Shown here piece after piece: positions 28,169 to 37,352 of a stretch of 64,000 nt of DNA. The notes beneath the pieces are model-generated. The model searched no databases. It was not told where the DNA came from and saw nothing but the letters and a program-made list of their open reading frames with translations. Source of the DNA: Porticoccaceae bacterium. Its GTDB lineage: Bacteria > Pseudomonadota > Gammaproteobacteria > Pseudomonadales > Porticoccaceae. Where the stretch lies: positions 108,532-172,531 of the forward strand of contig JAQXBF010000011.1 of NCBI GenBank assembly GCA_029252555.1, given 5' to 3'. The first letter of the stretch is position 1. Each line of letters opens with the position of its first letter. Position numbers and translations under genes: made by a program.

Positions 28169-29104
28169 ATGTCAACAGTTTCAGTGATAGGTGCAACAGG
28201 TCGGCAAGGTCTCGCCCAAATCAAACATCTCCTCCAACAGGGGTATGATGTTCGCGCTCTATCACGGAGTGGCTCACCGAAACTAGGAGAATTCACTGGC
28301 AAGGTGCACTCGCGGTATCTAGATATCGAAGATGAATCAACGATTGAAAACGCTATCGATGGCTCTCAATTTGTATTTTATAACCATCCCTTAAATCTCA
28401 ATTTTAAACGAGAGCAGCTGTGTACCAGCATCGGCAACGCCTGTAAAAATGTCGGCGTGGACAGATTGGTATGGAATACCGCCAGTTGGATACCGGATCG
28501 TCCCGGCGATTCTCATACCTACACGGGTAACACCAGAGGTCTCAATGCGCTGTGGGAAACCGGCGTGCCCGCCACCGTTTTTGGTGCCGTGCTGTTTATG
28601 GACAACCTTCTCACCGACTGGGCTCGGCCTATGTTGATGGATGAAAAAAGATATATCTATCCCCATGCGCCAGATATAGGCGCCAACTGGATTTGCCTTG
28701 ATGACGTGGCCAAAATCATGATGGCATCCCTGGATCGGCCCGATATGGTTGGAAGCTGGCTCAATATAGGAGGCCCCGAACGACTGACAGGGGCAGAGGT
28801 TGCAGCAACACTATCGAGCGTACTTGGGTTCGAACTTGATTATGATCCCTGCACGCCCGAGGAGTTTGCCCATCTGCTAGTGGCTGCTATGGGCGATTCC
28901 GTCGGCGAAGAGAAAAGAAAGGGATTTATCAGCTATATCTCAGAGGTCTATCACTATAATAATACTTCCCCCACTATGCCCTTCGCTGTGAATACAGAAT
29001 ATATGTTAGAGCGCCTACCGGAAATTAAATTAGAAACTCTTAAATCCTGGGCAAGTCGACAGGACTGGTCTGGCAGCGGTGATACCCGCCCCTCCGGGGG
29101 CTAG
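28169..29104 (+). CDS. NmrA-like atypical SDR (copy 1)
   Basis: 311 residues from ATG 28169, which has AAGGAGA 5 bp upstream; an ATG 27 bp earlier lacks this. Rossmann start VSVIGATGRQGLAQIKHLL with the NmrA/atypical SDR GxxGxxG pattern. It lacks the Tyr-x3-Lys centre of classical SDRs. NmrA-like proteins may be NAD(P)-binding sensors or reductases (isoflavone-reductase type). A homologue sits at 41824-42744; both share the LDDLA(R)/LDDVAK and IGGPE(P/R)LTG segments and a C-terminal WA..QDW ending. Located between a Rieske gene and the FadB-like gene. Confidence 0.78.
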   Translation: MSTVSVIGATGRQGLAQIKHLLQQGYDVRALSRSGSPKLGEFTGKVHSRYLDIEDESTIENAIDGSQFVFYNHPLNLNFKREQLCTSIGNACKNVGVDRLVWNTASWIPDRPGDSHTYTGNTRGLNALWETGVPATVFGAVLFMDNLLTDWARPMLMDEKRYIYPHAPDIGANWICLDDVAKIMMASLDRPDMVGSWLNIGGPERLTGAEVAATLSSVLGFELDYDPCTPEEFAHLLVAAMGDSVGEEKRKGFISYISEVYHYNNTSPTMPFAVNTEYMLERLPEIKLETLKSWASRQDWSGSGDTRPSGG

Positions 29105-29178
29105 TTTTCAGACAGGTGCATCTCACACTGTCACTGCAGCATTAAAATAAAATAACGGGAAAATAAATTAATATCAAT

Positions 29179-31233
29179 ATGACTAACCTATTGACCTATC
29201 AAGTATATGAGGGCGTTGCAGTTGTAAGTATAGATTCGCCACCAGTTAACGCACTTGGCATTGATGTTCGCCAATCCATTGTTGAAGGTTTTGAGCAAGC
29301 ATCGACCAATGCCGATGTGCATGCCATCATTCTAGCCTGCAGTGGTCGAACATTTTTTGCTGGCGCAGACATCAGGGAGTTTGGCACCCCAGCAAAACCG
29401 CCTATATTGCCCGAAGTGATAGCTCTTATTGAGTCAAGTCCAAAATTAACCATTGCCGCTCTTCATGGCACACCGCTGGGCGGTGGTCTCGAAACCGCCC
29501 TCGCCTGCCACTATCGGATTGCCATTGCGGGTACCAGAATGGGGCTGCCAGAGGTAAAGCTGGGTCTACTGCCCGGTGCCGGCGGTACCCAAAAGTTACC
29601 CCGATTAGTCGGTGTCCCCGCTGCGCTGGAAATCATTACCAGCGGTAGACAGATAAAAGCCAGTGAGGCACTTGAGCTCGGCATTATTGATAGAGTTTGT
29701 GCAGGCGATGATTTATTGGCCGAAGCCATCAATTATGCCAGAGAGTTAGTTGATCAAAATGCGCCTCGCACTCTGGTATTAGAGCGCAACGAAAAGACCG
29801 CAGAACATCAAGGACAAACCGAAATTTACGATACCTTTAGAGCCAAAAACGCACGCCGTTTTCGAGGCTTTAAGTCAGTGGAAAATATTATCAAAGCTGT
29901 TCAACTGGCCGCTGACTTGCCCTATGTCCAAGGGCTAAAGCGTGAACGTGAACTGTTTACAGAACTGCAACAGAGTCGCGACTCCTTGGCACAGCGGCAT
30001 GTATTTTTTGCCGAACGCGAGAGCAGTAAAGTGCCAGATATACCCAAAACCACGCCAGTTCGCCCTCTGCAAACCGTTGGTATTATTGGCGCTGGAACCA
30101 TGGGTGGTGGCATCGCCATGAACTTCCTAAATGCCGGCATTCCAGTTACCTTATTGGAGCAAAAACAAGAGGCCCTAGATCAGGGCATCGATGTGATACG
30201 AAACAATTATCAGCGCTCAGTCAAGGCAGGCCGCATGACGAAAGAGGTGCTTGAGGCACGCTTAGGACTGATCAATCCCTCGCTAAACTATGCAGATCTA
30301 TCCTCTGTAGATCTTATTATCGAAGCCGTATTCGAAACGATGGAGATCAAAAAAGCGGTCTTTAGCAGCATTGATGCCGTTGCCAAACAGGGTTGTATTC
30401 TCGCCTCTAATACCTCGTATCTCGATCTCAATGAAATTGCCAGCGCCACATCACGGCCACAGGATGTCATCGGTCTGCACTTCTTCTCGCCCGCAAATGT
30501 GATGAACCTACTAGAAGTGGTGCGTGGTGAACATTCAGATTCTGATGTAATAAATAGCGGTATGCGACTGGCCAAAACCATCGGCAAAACACCTGTGCTC
30601 TCAAGGGTTGGCTGGGGCTTTATTGCCAATCGTGTGATGAAGGTTAGGAGCTTTCAGACAGATAATCTAATTCTCCAGGGTATTAACCCTGAGATCATCG
30701 ACAAAGTGATCTATGACTATGGCTTTGCCATGGGCCCTGTCGCCATGAAGGATCTGGTTGGACTAGATGTATTGGGTCGCGAGTCCAAGGAGCGCACTGT
30801 CGAGTCTGTATTGGTCGAGATGGAACGGCTGGGACAGAAGAAAAATGGTGGTTACTACGACTATGATCAAAATCGCCAAAAAACACTCTCAGCCATCGCT
30901 ATGGAGGTCATCCGAAATATTGCTCAGGAGAAAGGCATAGAGCCAGTTGCCGCAGATGAAGAAGAGATACTGGCGCGTCTGCTTTATCCGATAATTAACG
31001 AGGGCGCCAAGGTGCTCGATGAGGGTATTGCACTGCGCAGTTCAGACATCGATATTGCCTGCATCAAGGGCTACAACTGGCCAGTTTATAAAGGTGGTCC
31101 AATGTTTTGGGCCAACAGCATAGGCCTTAAGAAGGTGCTAGAAAAGCTGCGCGAATTTGAGCAGCGATTCGGCAGTGCCTTTACCCCATCACCTTATCTT
31201 GTTCGATTAGTCAAAGACGGCAAAGAGTTCTAA
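29179..31233 (+). CDS. Bifunctional enoyl-CoA hydratase / 3-hydroxyacyl-CoA dehydrogenase
   Basis: 684 residues: N-terminal crotonase domain (about 1-190; FFAGADIREFG oxyanion segment, HGTPLGGGLETAL and LPEVKLGLLPGAGGTQKLPRL carrying the two catalytic Glu), then an NAD-binding 3HCDH domain (TVGIIGAGTMGGGIAMNFL, about 298-316) and the C-terminal 3HCDH domain with GLHFFSPANVMNLLEVV. This layout is that of the peroxisomal-type multifunctional enzyme rather than FadB, which is longer. It carries two consecutive beta-oxidation steps for the pathway. The 75-bp gap to the NmrA gene allows cotranscription. Ribosome site is weak. Confidence 0.9.
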   Translation: MTNLLTYQVYEGVAVVSIDSPPVNALGIDVRQSIVEGFEQASTNADVHAIILACSGRTFFAGADIREFGTPAKPPILPEVIALIESSPKLTIAALHGTPLGGGLETALACHYRIAIAGTRMGLPEVKLGLLPGAGGTQKLPRLVGVPAALEIITSGRQIKASEALELGIIDRVCAGDDLLAEAINYARELVDQNAPRTLVLERNEKTAEHQGQTEIYDTFRAKNARRFRGFKSVENIIKAVQLAADLPYVQGLKRERELFTELQQSRDSLAQRHVFFAERESSKVPDIPKTTPVRPLQTVGIIGAGTMGGGIAMNFLNAGIPVTLLEQKQEALDQGIDVIRNNYQRSVKAGRMTKEVLEARLGLINPSLNYADLSSVDLIIEAVFETMEIKKAVFSSIDAVAKQGCILASNTSYLDLNEIASATSRPQDVIGLHFFSPANVMNLLEVVRGEHSDSDVINSGMRLAKTIGKTPVLSRVGWGFIANRVMKVRSFQTDNLILQGINPEIIDKVIYDYGFAMGPVAMKDLVGLDVLGRESKERTVESVLVEMERLGQKKNGGYYDYDQNRQKTLSAIAMEVIRNIAQEKGIEPVAADEEEILARLLYPIINEGAKVLDEGIALRSSDIDIACIKGYNWPVYKGGPMFWANSIGLKKVLEKLREFEQRFGSAFTPSPYLVRLVKDGKEF

Positions 31234-31264
31234 ATAACCACCTGCTGGCCCAAACATTCAACTA

Positions 31265-31297
31265 ACCAAAGAGCACCTCTATTAGGTGCTCTTTGGT
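31265..31297. terminator. Bidirectional hairpin between convergent genes
   Basis: Perfect 14-bp arms ACCAAAGAGCACCT (31265-31278) and AGGTGCTCTTTGGT (31284-31297) around a 5-nt loop. Lies 31 bp after the FadB-like stop and overlaps the end of the opposing Rieske gene 2, whose TAA stop falls at the loop edge (31282-31284). No long T-run follows on either strand, so strength is uncertain, but the stem is very stable. Confidence 0.6.
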
Positions 31298-32862
31298 GCT
31301 GTATCGCTCGCCAGCCATTTATCTAATGTCTCGTAAAAGTGGCGCAGTTTCGACTCTTGATAACTGGCAAAAATAACCTCACCCTTAGGGTGGTTATGTA
31401 GTCCCTTTTGAACCATTGGATGGTTCAGGGCATCCTGATTAAACACTTTTAACAGGTAACCCATAAAGTCTGGCGCATCCGTGTAATCGTCGTCGAGATC
31501 AAGGAATGTCATCTTAGCTGGAGCTGGGCGCTCCTGCCCCTCAGGCACTGGCACCATATACATAACCTCATGAAGTGACTGCTCCGGATTATCACCATCC
31601 GGTCTAAAGCGATAGAAAATTGGATTAAAATCACCCCAAGGGCTCAGGTTTGGAAAAAGATTGTAAAAGATTGCCTCATTAAAATCGGAGTCACTAATTT
31701 TATCTATGGCATCTCCAAAAGACGGGCGATATTGATCGCGCATCATTGCCGCTCTCGCCTGACGGTAAACATAGGGCGAGTCAGGATCAGTGGGATAGCT
31801 GTCGGGCATATCCTCTTCCCCTGGCTTTATTTTTCCGCCTATCCAATCACAGAGGTGTGGATCAGCAAATTGCATCTCGCCCTCGATATAGTTGGCCGCC
31901 ATATCAAACACACCTGTCTTACCTTTTCTGTCAGTCACCTCGACTCGGTTTTCTTCAATGCGCCTGTAAGTGTGGCCACTGATCGGGTGACAAAAACTCT
32001 GAAAAACCTTGCCATCAGGAAACGCGGTGTAATCAGCGTCATGATGATCAATATGGGGACTCGGTGGCCCAGAAGCCGAAATAGCGCGAGAATAATTTCC
32101 CCAGACATCATATTTAGAATTTGAATCTGCAAAAGTCGGCAGCAACTCGGGATGCGTGCCAACCACATGATAGCTTTCCATAAATGCGTCTTGGGCTACC
32201 TTCCAGTTGCAGGGCAGACGCTTGACCAGATGCGCAGCTTTGTAACGCTGAGAAAAAGGCGCATTAAAGTGCCGATCAAAATCACCCATAAAATCTTCTA
32301 ATGATTCACAGTCAGGGTCCGGATTAATAAATACAAACCCACCCCAGTGCCCAACACTTATATTAGGCAGCGCATATTCGTCTTTGGAGGTAGCTATAGT
32401 TGGGAAATCCCACTCACAGGGAACTTCCTTTAATTTGCCATCTAGGGACCATGACCAACCATGAAACGGACAGCGAATAACTTTGAGACCTTTGCGATGG
32501 TTATCACACAGTTGTCGGCCACGATGCAAACAGGCATTGGGGAATGCTTTAACCTGGTCCACCTCGGTCCGAACAATCATAAATGACAACCCAGCAATAT
32601 CGTAGACATGGGTGTCACCCACATTGGGAATATCATCTTCGTGACAGGCCATCTGCCAGACCCGTTTCCATAGGCGTTCAACTTCAAGGTCATGTTCTTC
32701 TTTGGAGAAAAATCGTCGAACATCGACTTTGGTAACCCCGGGCTTCATCGGCGAATCTTCCAGATAGACTGCTGGTGGTGGCACTGCATCTCCACTGGCA
32801 AGCTCATTATAACTGATTCCGTTTGAGCGATTTTTTCCTGTTACCGTTTCAACCATAGTCAT
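31282..32862 (-). CDS. Rieske oxygenase alpha subunit 2 (long form)
   Basis: 526 residues, unusually long for this family (commonly 380-460). Rieske ligands Cys111/His113 (CLHRGRQ) and Cys131/His134 (CPFHGWSW). Mononuclear iron motif DAFMESYHVVGTHPEL (225-240) with Asp225, His232 and His237. The extra length is C-terminal, around 320-400 (ANYIEGEMQFADPHLCDWIG, MPDSYPTDPDSPYVYRQAR). An ATG two codons later is possible. It lies downstream of the MFS gene on the same strand, under probable LuxR control. Substrate unknown. Confidence 0.86.
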   Translation of the reverse strand: MTMVETVTGKNRSNGISYNELASGDAVPPPAVYLEDSPMKPGVTKVDVRRFFSKEEHDLEVERLWKRVWQMACHEDDIPNVGDTHVYDIAGLSFMIVRTEVDQVKAFPNACLHRGRQLCDNHRKGLKVIRCPFHGWSWSLDGKLKEVPCEWDFPTIATSKDEYALPNISVGHWGGFVFINPDPDCESLEDFMGDFDRHFNAPFSQRYKAAHLVKRLPCNWKVAQDAFMESYHVVGTHPELLPTFADSNSKYDVWGNYSRAISASGPPSPHIDHHDADYTAFPDGKVFQSFCHPISGHTYRRIEENRVEVTDRKGKTGVFDMAANYIEGEMQFADPHLCDWIGGKIKPGEEDMPDSYPTDPDSPYVYRQARAAMMRDQYRPSFGDAIDKISDSDFNEAIFYNLFPNLSPWGDFNPIFYRFRPDGDNPEQSLHEVMYMVPVPEGQERPAPAKMTFLDLDDDYTDAPDFMGYLLKVFNQDALNHPMVQKGLHNHPKGEVIFASYQESKLRHFYETLDKWLASDTAPKST

Positions 32863-32922
32863 ACAACCTTTTTATGTGAATATCATGCACCGTAGACACA
32901 GGCCGACGCAAAATAATAAATC

Positions 32923-34209
32923 TTATTTTTCTTCCAGTGCATCTTGCAGATCTATATCTTCTTCGAGTTCCGCAGACATTGCCTGAGCAGTCCAAAGATA
33001 ATAAAAACAGCCGATAATAGACGCCCCAATACAGACCCAAATTAATGCATAATTGAGGGATTTAACACCATATTCAGCCGATAAAGAGTCACTCAACATT
33101 CCCACTAACAGAGGGCCAAGTGCCGCGCCCATCAAACTATTGATCATTAAGGCGAATGAAGACCCAACGGCACGTTCACCAGCACCAAGGGAGGATTGGA
33201 GTACAGATAATGTGGCGCCCTGCGGAATCATAAAAACAAAATAGGCTACTACAAAACAAGAGATAAAGACCTCAAAGCTACTTGCCATCACACAGAGCCA
33301 AAGAGCTACAGCAACAATAATAATGGCAATGGCTGGAATCCATGCACGCCACCGCGCATCACGCTTAGCCATGTAATCAGTAAAATAGCCTCCAATTAGA
33401 GGCGCCGGTATACCAGCAGCAATATAGGTAAGACCGAGATACAAACCCACCTTACTCAGCGGTATATCAAAGTTACGCAACATAATCGGCGCCAGCCAAA
33501 ATGCCATGGCATATCCGATCATCGTTAACATTGCAAAGGACATACTGATACGAATAAAGATACTGTTGGCGGCCAGTGATTTAAGAGTTTTCTTGATAGC
33601 TTGGGCCTGTTTATCTTTTTCCCCACCCGCATCTAAACGCCCGCGCTGAGGCTCTTTTACAGAAAAGAAGAACAGCACACCCAGTAATACACCCGGTATG
33701 CCAAGCACTAGAAAGGTCTTACGCCACCCTAGCATTTCGCCAAGAATACCACCGATTATCAGTCCTCCACCTGTACCCAGTGCCGCACCAACCATGTAGA
33801 CACCCATGGCGCGCGCCCTTTCACTAGGCTTAAAATAATCTGCAATAAGTGAATAGGTTGGCGGACTGCCACCAGCCTCACCCACACCCACGCCGAGGCG
33901 GGCTAAAAACAAACTGTAAAATCCAGCCGCGGCACCGCATAGAGCTGTCATACCACTCCAAAGAATCACTGCCAGTGATAGGATATTTTTACGATTGCCA
34001 ATATCTGCCCAACGGGCAATTGGGAAACTCATCAATGCGTAAAATAAGGCGAAGGCCAAGCCGACTAATAAACCAACCTGTGTATCGGACAGCTGAAAAT
34101 CTGCTTTGATATCTTCCATCAAAATAGACATGATCAACCGATCAGCTATATTAATCATAGATACCAGTGTCACCATGATCAGTACATAATATCGGTAGTA
34201 TTTGCGCAT
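32923..34209 (-). CDS. MFS transporter (spinster-like)
   Basis: 428-residue, 12-helix major facilitator protein. N-terminal helix YVLIMVTLVSMINIADRLIM, the loop 2-3 signature ALMSFPIARWADIGNRKN, and SLFLARLGVGVGEAGGSPPTYSLIAD resemble the spinster/hexuronate-like subgroup often found with aromatic, bile-acid or terpenoid catabolic genes. A good ribosome site (AAAGGA) precedes ATG 34209. First gene after luxR copy 2, followed 60 bp later by Rieske gene 2; probably imports the organic acid or alcohol substrate across the inner membrane. Direction and substrate are inferred. Confidence 0.85.
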   Translation of the reverse strand: MRKYYRYYVLIMVTLVSMINIADRLIMSILMEDIKADFQLSDTQVGLLVGLAFALFYALMSFPIARWADIGNRKNILSLAVILWSGMTALCGAAAGFYSLFLARLGVGVGEAGGSPPTYSLIADYFKPSERARAMGVYMVGAALGTGGGLIIGGILGEMLGWRKTFLVLGIPGVLLGVLFFFSVKEPQRGRLDAGGEKDKQAQAIKKTLKSLAANSIFIRISMSFAMLTMIGYAMAFWLAPIMLRNFDIPLSKVGLYLGLTYIAAGIPAPLIGGYFTDYMAKRDARWRAWIPAIAIIIVAVALWLCVMASSFEVFISCFVVAYFVFMIPQGATLSVLQSSLGAGERAVGSSFALMINSLMGAALGPLLVGMLSDSLSAEYGVKSLNYALIWVCIGASIIGCFYYLWTAQAMSAELEEDIDLQDALEEK

Positions 34210-34405
34210 ACGAATGTTCCTTTAAGCGGTCAAGAATAGTGGTTTACTCTATATAAAGTCGTTATTTTAAGCCGCTATCCGACTCGCCATCAGCACCGCA
34301 CCTTCAGCCTCTAGCCTAACATTTATGCTTCTCTCAGATGTAGAACCAAAGAAAACATTACACAGTTGCCAAACCTTCTTCGAGGTTCAACAATAACCTT
34401 AAAAT

Positions 34406-34433
34406 TGGTACGGGGGTATAGCGATTTTAATAG
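34406..34433 (-). promoter_or_regulatory. LuxR-linked operator copy upstream of the MFS-Rieske pair
   Basis: The minus strand contains CTATTAAAATCGCTATACC (34415-34433), identical over 19 bp to the block 3' of luxR copy 1, followed by a degenerate right half (CTATAC-CCCC-GTACCA). Similarity to copy 1 continues loosely for ~25 bp (TTTAAGGTTATTGTT versus TTTAAGGGTATCGTT). About 200 bp before the MFS start. Confidence 0.6.
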
Positions 34434-34458
34434 GGAACGCTTGGGAGATCTGAGCCCT

Positions 34459-35274
34459 TTAGTCGTTGGCGCCTAAAAATCCAAGCTGGCCTGCTTTGAA
34501 AATAGTTTGGGCACGATTGACCGCATTAAGCTTCTCGCCAGCACGTTGCATGTGATAACGGATGGTCGCGTGGGAAAGATCAATGATCATGCCGATTTCT
34601 TTATCTGTTTTGCCTATCGCAGCCCAGTGCAGGCATTCAACTTCCCGACGAGATAAAACGCAGTCTGACGGGATACGGCGAGTGGTTCTTTTAGCCGCTA
34701 CATAGCCAGAGATAAAACGCCGAAATAAAAGGGCGAAGAAATCAGCATAGAGTTCGTATTCTTTGGCTAAATCTGTGTTCTTTGGATCTAAAGAATGGAT
34801 ACTATTGGCTGATATCTGGCCGAAGGGCAAATGAATAGGCACTAGCACGGCTGATTGAAAGCGATTAGTTTCTTCAAAATAGGTTTTCAGATCGATTTTT
34901 TCAATATAGGGGTTGTGACCATGGCAGTAAAAGCCACCAGAGTTACACCAGAAAGGTTCATTTTCATAGCGACACGCCCTGACCATAGGGCTGTGCAGCG
35001 CTAAACTATTTTGCTCCCACCAACGCTCTCTGTCCTCGACCCAACCAAATACATCAGCATTTAGAACAATACCATCATCATCGACAAGGGGTTCGCGGGA
35101 AGAGATATCATCACACAAAGCCAACTTTAAACCATACTCTTCACCTATGGCCTGCAACGCCACGGCGGCGTCATGGATATCAGCCATAGAATTGATCTGC
35201 ACTTTATCAAGAATTTCTCGAAGATCTGGGCGAATTAATGCATTGCCTGCCGCCATCTCGTCATCTATTCGCAT
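34459..35274 (-). CDS. LuxR-family solo transcriptional regulator (copy 2)
   Basis: 271 residues; near-duplicate of the regulator at 25818-26645, with roughly 22 differences over the aligned ~246 residues and only three in the DNA-binding domain (LSRREV, LNAVN, GFLG variants). Domain layout and the atypical Ser-Pro pocket are the same. The first ~20 residues differ completely (MRIDDEMAAGNALIRPD). Start ATG 35274 has AGGA 6 bp upstream. It is followed on its strand by MFS and Rieske 2, mirroring luxR-Rieske 1, and diverges from the acyl-CoA ligase. Confidence 0.86.
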   Translation of the reverse strand: MRIDDEMAAGNALIRPDLREILDKVQINSMADIHDAAVALQAIGEEYGLKLALCDDISSREPLVDDDGIVLNADVFGWVEDRERWWEQNSLALHSPMVRACRYENEPFWCNSGGFYCHGHNPYIEKIDLKTYFEETNRFQSAVLVPIHLPFGQISANSIHSLDPKNTDLAKEYELYADFFALLFRRFISGYVAAKRTTRRIPSDCVLSRREVECLHWAAIGKTDKEIGMIIDLSHATIRYHMQRAGEKLNAVNRAQTIFKAGQLGFLGAND

Positions 35275-35487
35275 GCGTTATCCTATTTTCATATCGTCTT
35301 GTAGCCCGTTTCAAAAAGGCACTTTAAAAATGCATTGGTCTTATCCAACAGTAATGGCCCTATATAAACAGATCAGAAGCCAATATGGTAGCCTTACTAA
35401 GCGAGCATATAGTCCCTCCCTACTGACCTAGCTATTTGTTTTGTTAGGCCTGGAAAGTGAGGTTTAGATATAAAAATCAATAAGTAA

Positions 35488-35497
35488 AAGTATACTT
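35488..35497. repeat. Short perfect palindrome before the acyl-CoA ligase
   Basis: AAGTATACTT, 10 bp, 30 bp before the ligase ATG in the divergent region from luxR copy 2. Short enough to be chance; noted as a possible half of a control region. Confidence 0.25.
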
Positions 35498-35526
35498 CAG
35501 AGACACTGTTAGGACGGACATTTAGC

Positions 35527-37125
35527 ATGTTATCTACCAAAGGCCTCTATTCAATTGCTCAGACGGTTAGGCTTAGAGCAAAGGAGCTGGGTGACGACAC
35601 CCTTTTTCATTTTGAAGATCAAACCACCACCTTTTCTGAGTACCATAGTCTTAGCAGTCAAACGGCAAATGGGCTACTCAGTGAGGGTATTCAAGCAGCT
35701 GATCGCATTGCTTTTCTTGGTAAAAATTCACCGATTTATTTTGAACTGATTGCCGCTGCAGCCAAGATACGGGCGGTTGTATCACCACTAAATTGGCGGC
35801 TCGCTGGGCCGGAACTGGAATATGTTCTAAATGATTCTGGCGCCAAGATTATTTTTGCCGCCGCCGAGTTTCATGATGTACTTATGGAGATACAGTCATC
35901 GCTGAATACTTGTCCAAAGATTTTTTTAATAGACAGTAATAAAGAGGGCACAGCCCACTACAGGGCCTGGCAGCAGCAATTTTGTGACGCTGATCCGAAT
36001 CTTGATGGCTCCGCTGACGATCCTATCTTGCAGCTCTACACGTCAGGTACCACCGGGCGCCCCAAGGGCGCAGTACTGACCGATAGAATGATGCTGGCCT
36101 TGCGTGGTCAGGAAGAAGGCTACGTTATGGAGGGCTGGCAGCAGTACTCGAGAGGCGAAACCGGACTCTTAGCGATGCCCTGCTTTCATGTTGGCGGGAC
36201 AGCCTTTGGCTTGAGCATTATGCACAGCGGTGCGCAGGTTTTAATTTTGGCAGAATACGATCCCGACCAGACGCTCAGACTGATTGAAGAATACAAGATT
36301 GGTAAGATTTTCATGGTCCCTTCGACCTTACAGATGTTATTAAAGCATCCCCATTTCGACAAAACTGACTTCTCCAATCTGCAGTTCATCTTCTACGGTG
36401 CGTCACCTATTCCACTGGAACTGATGCGCGAAGCGATTACTAAAATTGGCTGTGGATTTGTCCAGATGTATGGCATGACAGAAAGCGGTGGTACCATTGT
36501 CGCGCTCTCACCTGAAGACCATCTTCCTGACAGCGATGATGAAAAAGCGATCCTGCGCATGCGTTCAGTCGGCAAAGCTATGTTGGGCGTTGAGATAAAA
36601 ATTATTGATCAACAGGGCAAAAACGTGCCCAACGGCGAAATCGGTGAGATAGCCACTCGCTCAGTTAAGAATATTAATGAGTATTGGAATTTACCTGAAG
36701 CCACAAAAGCAGCCATAGATGATAACGGCTGGCTGCGAACAGGAGATGCGGGCTACCTTGATCATGACGGCTATCTGTACATGCATGATAGAGTCAAAGA
36801 TATGATTATTTCCGGTGGAGAAAACGTCTACCCTGCAGAAGTTGAAGATGCCATTTACTCACATCCTCATGTCGAAGATGTTGCAGTTGTGGGTGTTCCA
36901 GATGAAAAATGGGGTGAGGCGATCAAAGCATTTGTCGTGGTCAAAGAGGATACGGACGTTAGTGCCGACGAAATTATCCAATTTGCGCGCACGCGTATTG
37001 CAAAATTCAAATGCCCAAAATCGATAGACTTTATCGATTTACTACCACGCAATATGTCGGGAAAGATTTTACGGCGGGAACTACGTGAGCCCTATTGGAA
37101 GGACAAAGACAGAGAAGTCAATTAG
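35527..37125 (+). CDS. Acyl-CoA synthetase (AMP-forming ligase)
   Basis: ANL-superfamily enzyme that activates a carboxylate with ATP and CoA through an acyl-AMP. 532 residues. P-loop-like motif YTSGTTGRPKGAVL (about 171-184), A5 motif QMYGMTESGG, A7-A8 TGDAGYLDHDGYLYMHDRVKDM and A10 MSGKILRREL with the catalytic Lys near residue 518. It closely resembles long/medium-chain and cyclic-acid CoA ligases; substrate not decidable. First gene of the plus-strand cluster to 41781; the 227-bp gap to the next gene may contain a separate promoter. Confidence 0.9.
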   Translation: MLSTKGLYSIAQTVRLRAKELGDDTLFHFEDQTTTFSEYHSLSSQTANGLLSEGIQAADRIAFLGKNSPIYFELIAAAAKIRAVVSPLNWRLAGPELEYVLNDSGAKIIFAAAEFHDVLMEIQSSLNTCPKIFLIDSNKEGTAHYRAWQQQFCDADPNLDGSADDPILQLYTSGTTGRPKGAVLTDRMMLALRGQEEGYVMEGWQQYSRGETGLLAMPCFHVGGTAFGLSIMHSGAQVLILAEYDPDQTLRLIEEYKIGKIFMVPSTLQMLLKHPHFDKTDFSNLQFIFYGASPIPLELMREAITKIGCGFVQMYGMTESGGTIVALSPEDHLPDSDDEKAILRMRSVGKAMLGVEIKIIDQQGKNVPNGEIGEIATRSVKNINEYWNLPEATKAAIDDNGWLRTGDAGYLDHDGYLYMHDRVKDMIISGGENVYPAEVEDAIYSHPHVEDVAVVGVPDEKWGEAIKAFVVVKEDTDVSADEIIQFARTRIAKFKCPKSIDFIDLLPRNMSGKILRRELREPYWKDKDREVN

Positions 37126-37352
37126 AATCTTGGAGCTCCATGACCAGTGTAAACTCTGACCGGACTAGCTGGCCTGATAGCGCTGCTCCAGCCCCATTTG
37201 GGCGGCAGCAGCGCCATTAACCCCTATCTAAATAGCTACGAGTCAAAGCACCTATTACTAGCACTTTTGCGTATCGCACCAAAATTTTGATGTGGCAGAA
37301 TAACGGCTCAAACCGCGGATAATCTGTCGGTAAATGTAGGTGATTAATTCAC

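Noticed and set aside
25818..35274. Island flanked by the two luxR copies as a composite transposon
   Set aside because: The duplication is limited to luxR and its short 3' block; flanking genes differ and no transposase or terminal repeats are present.
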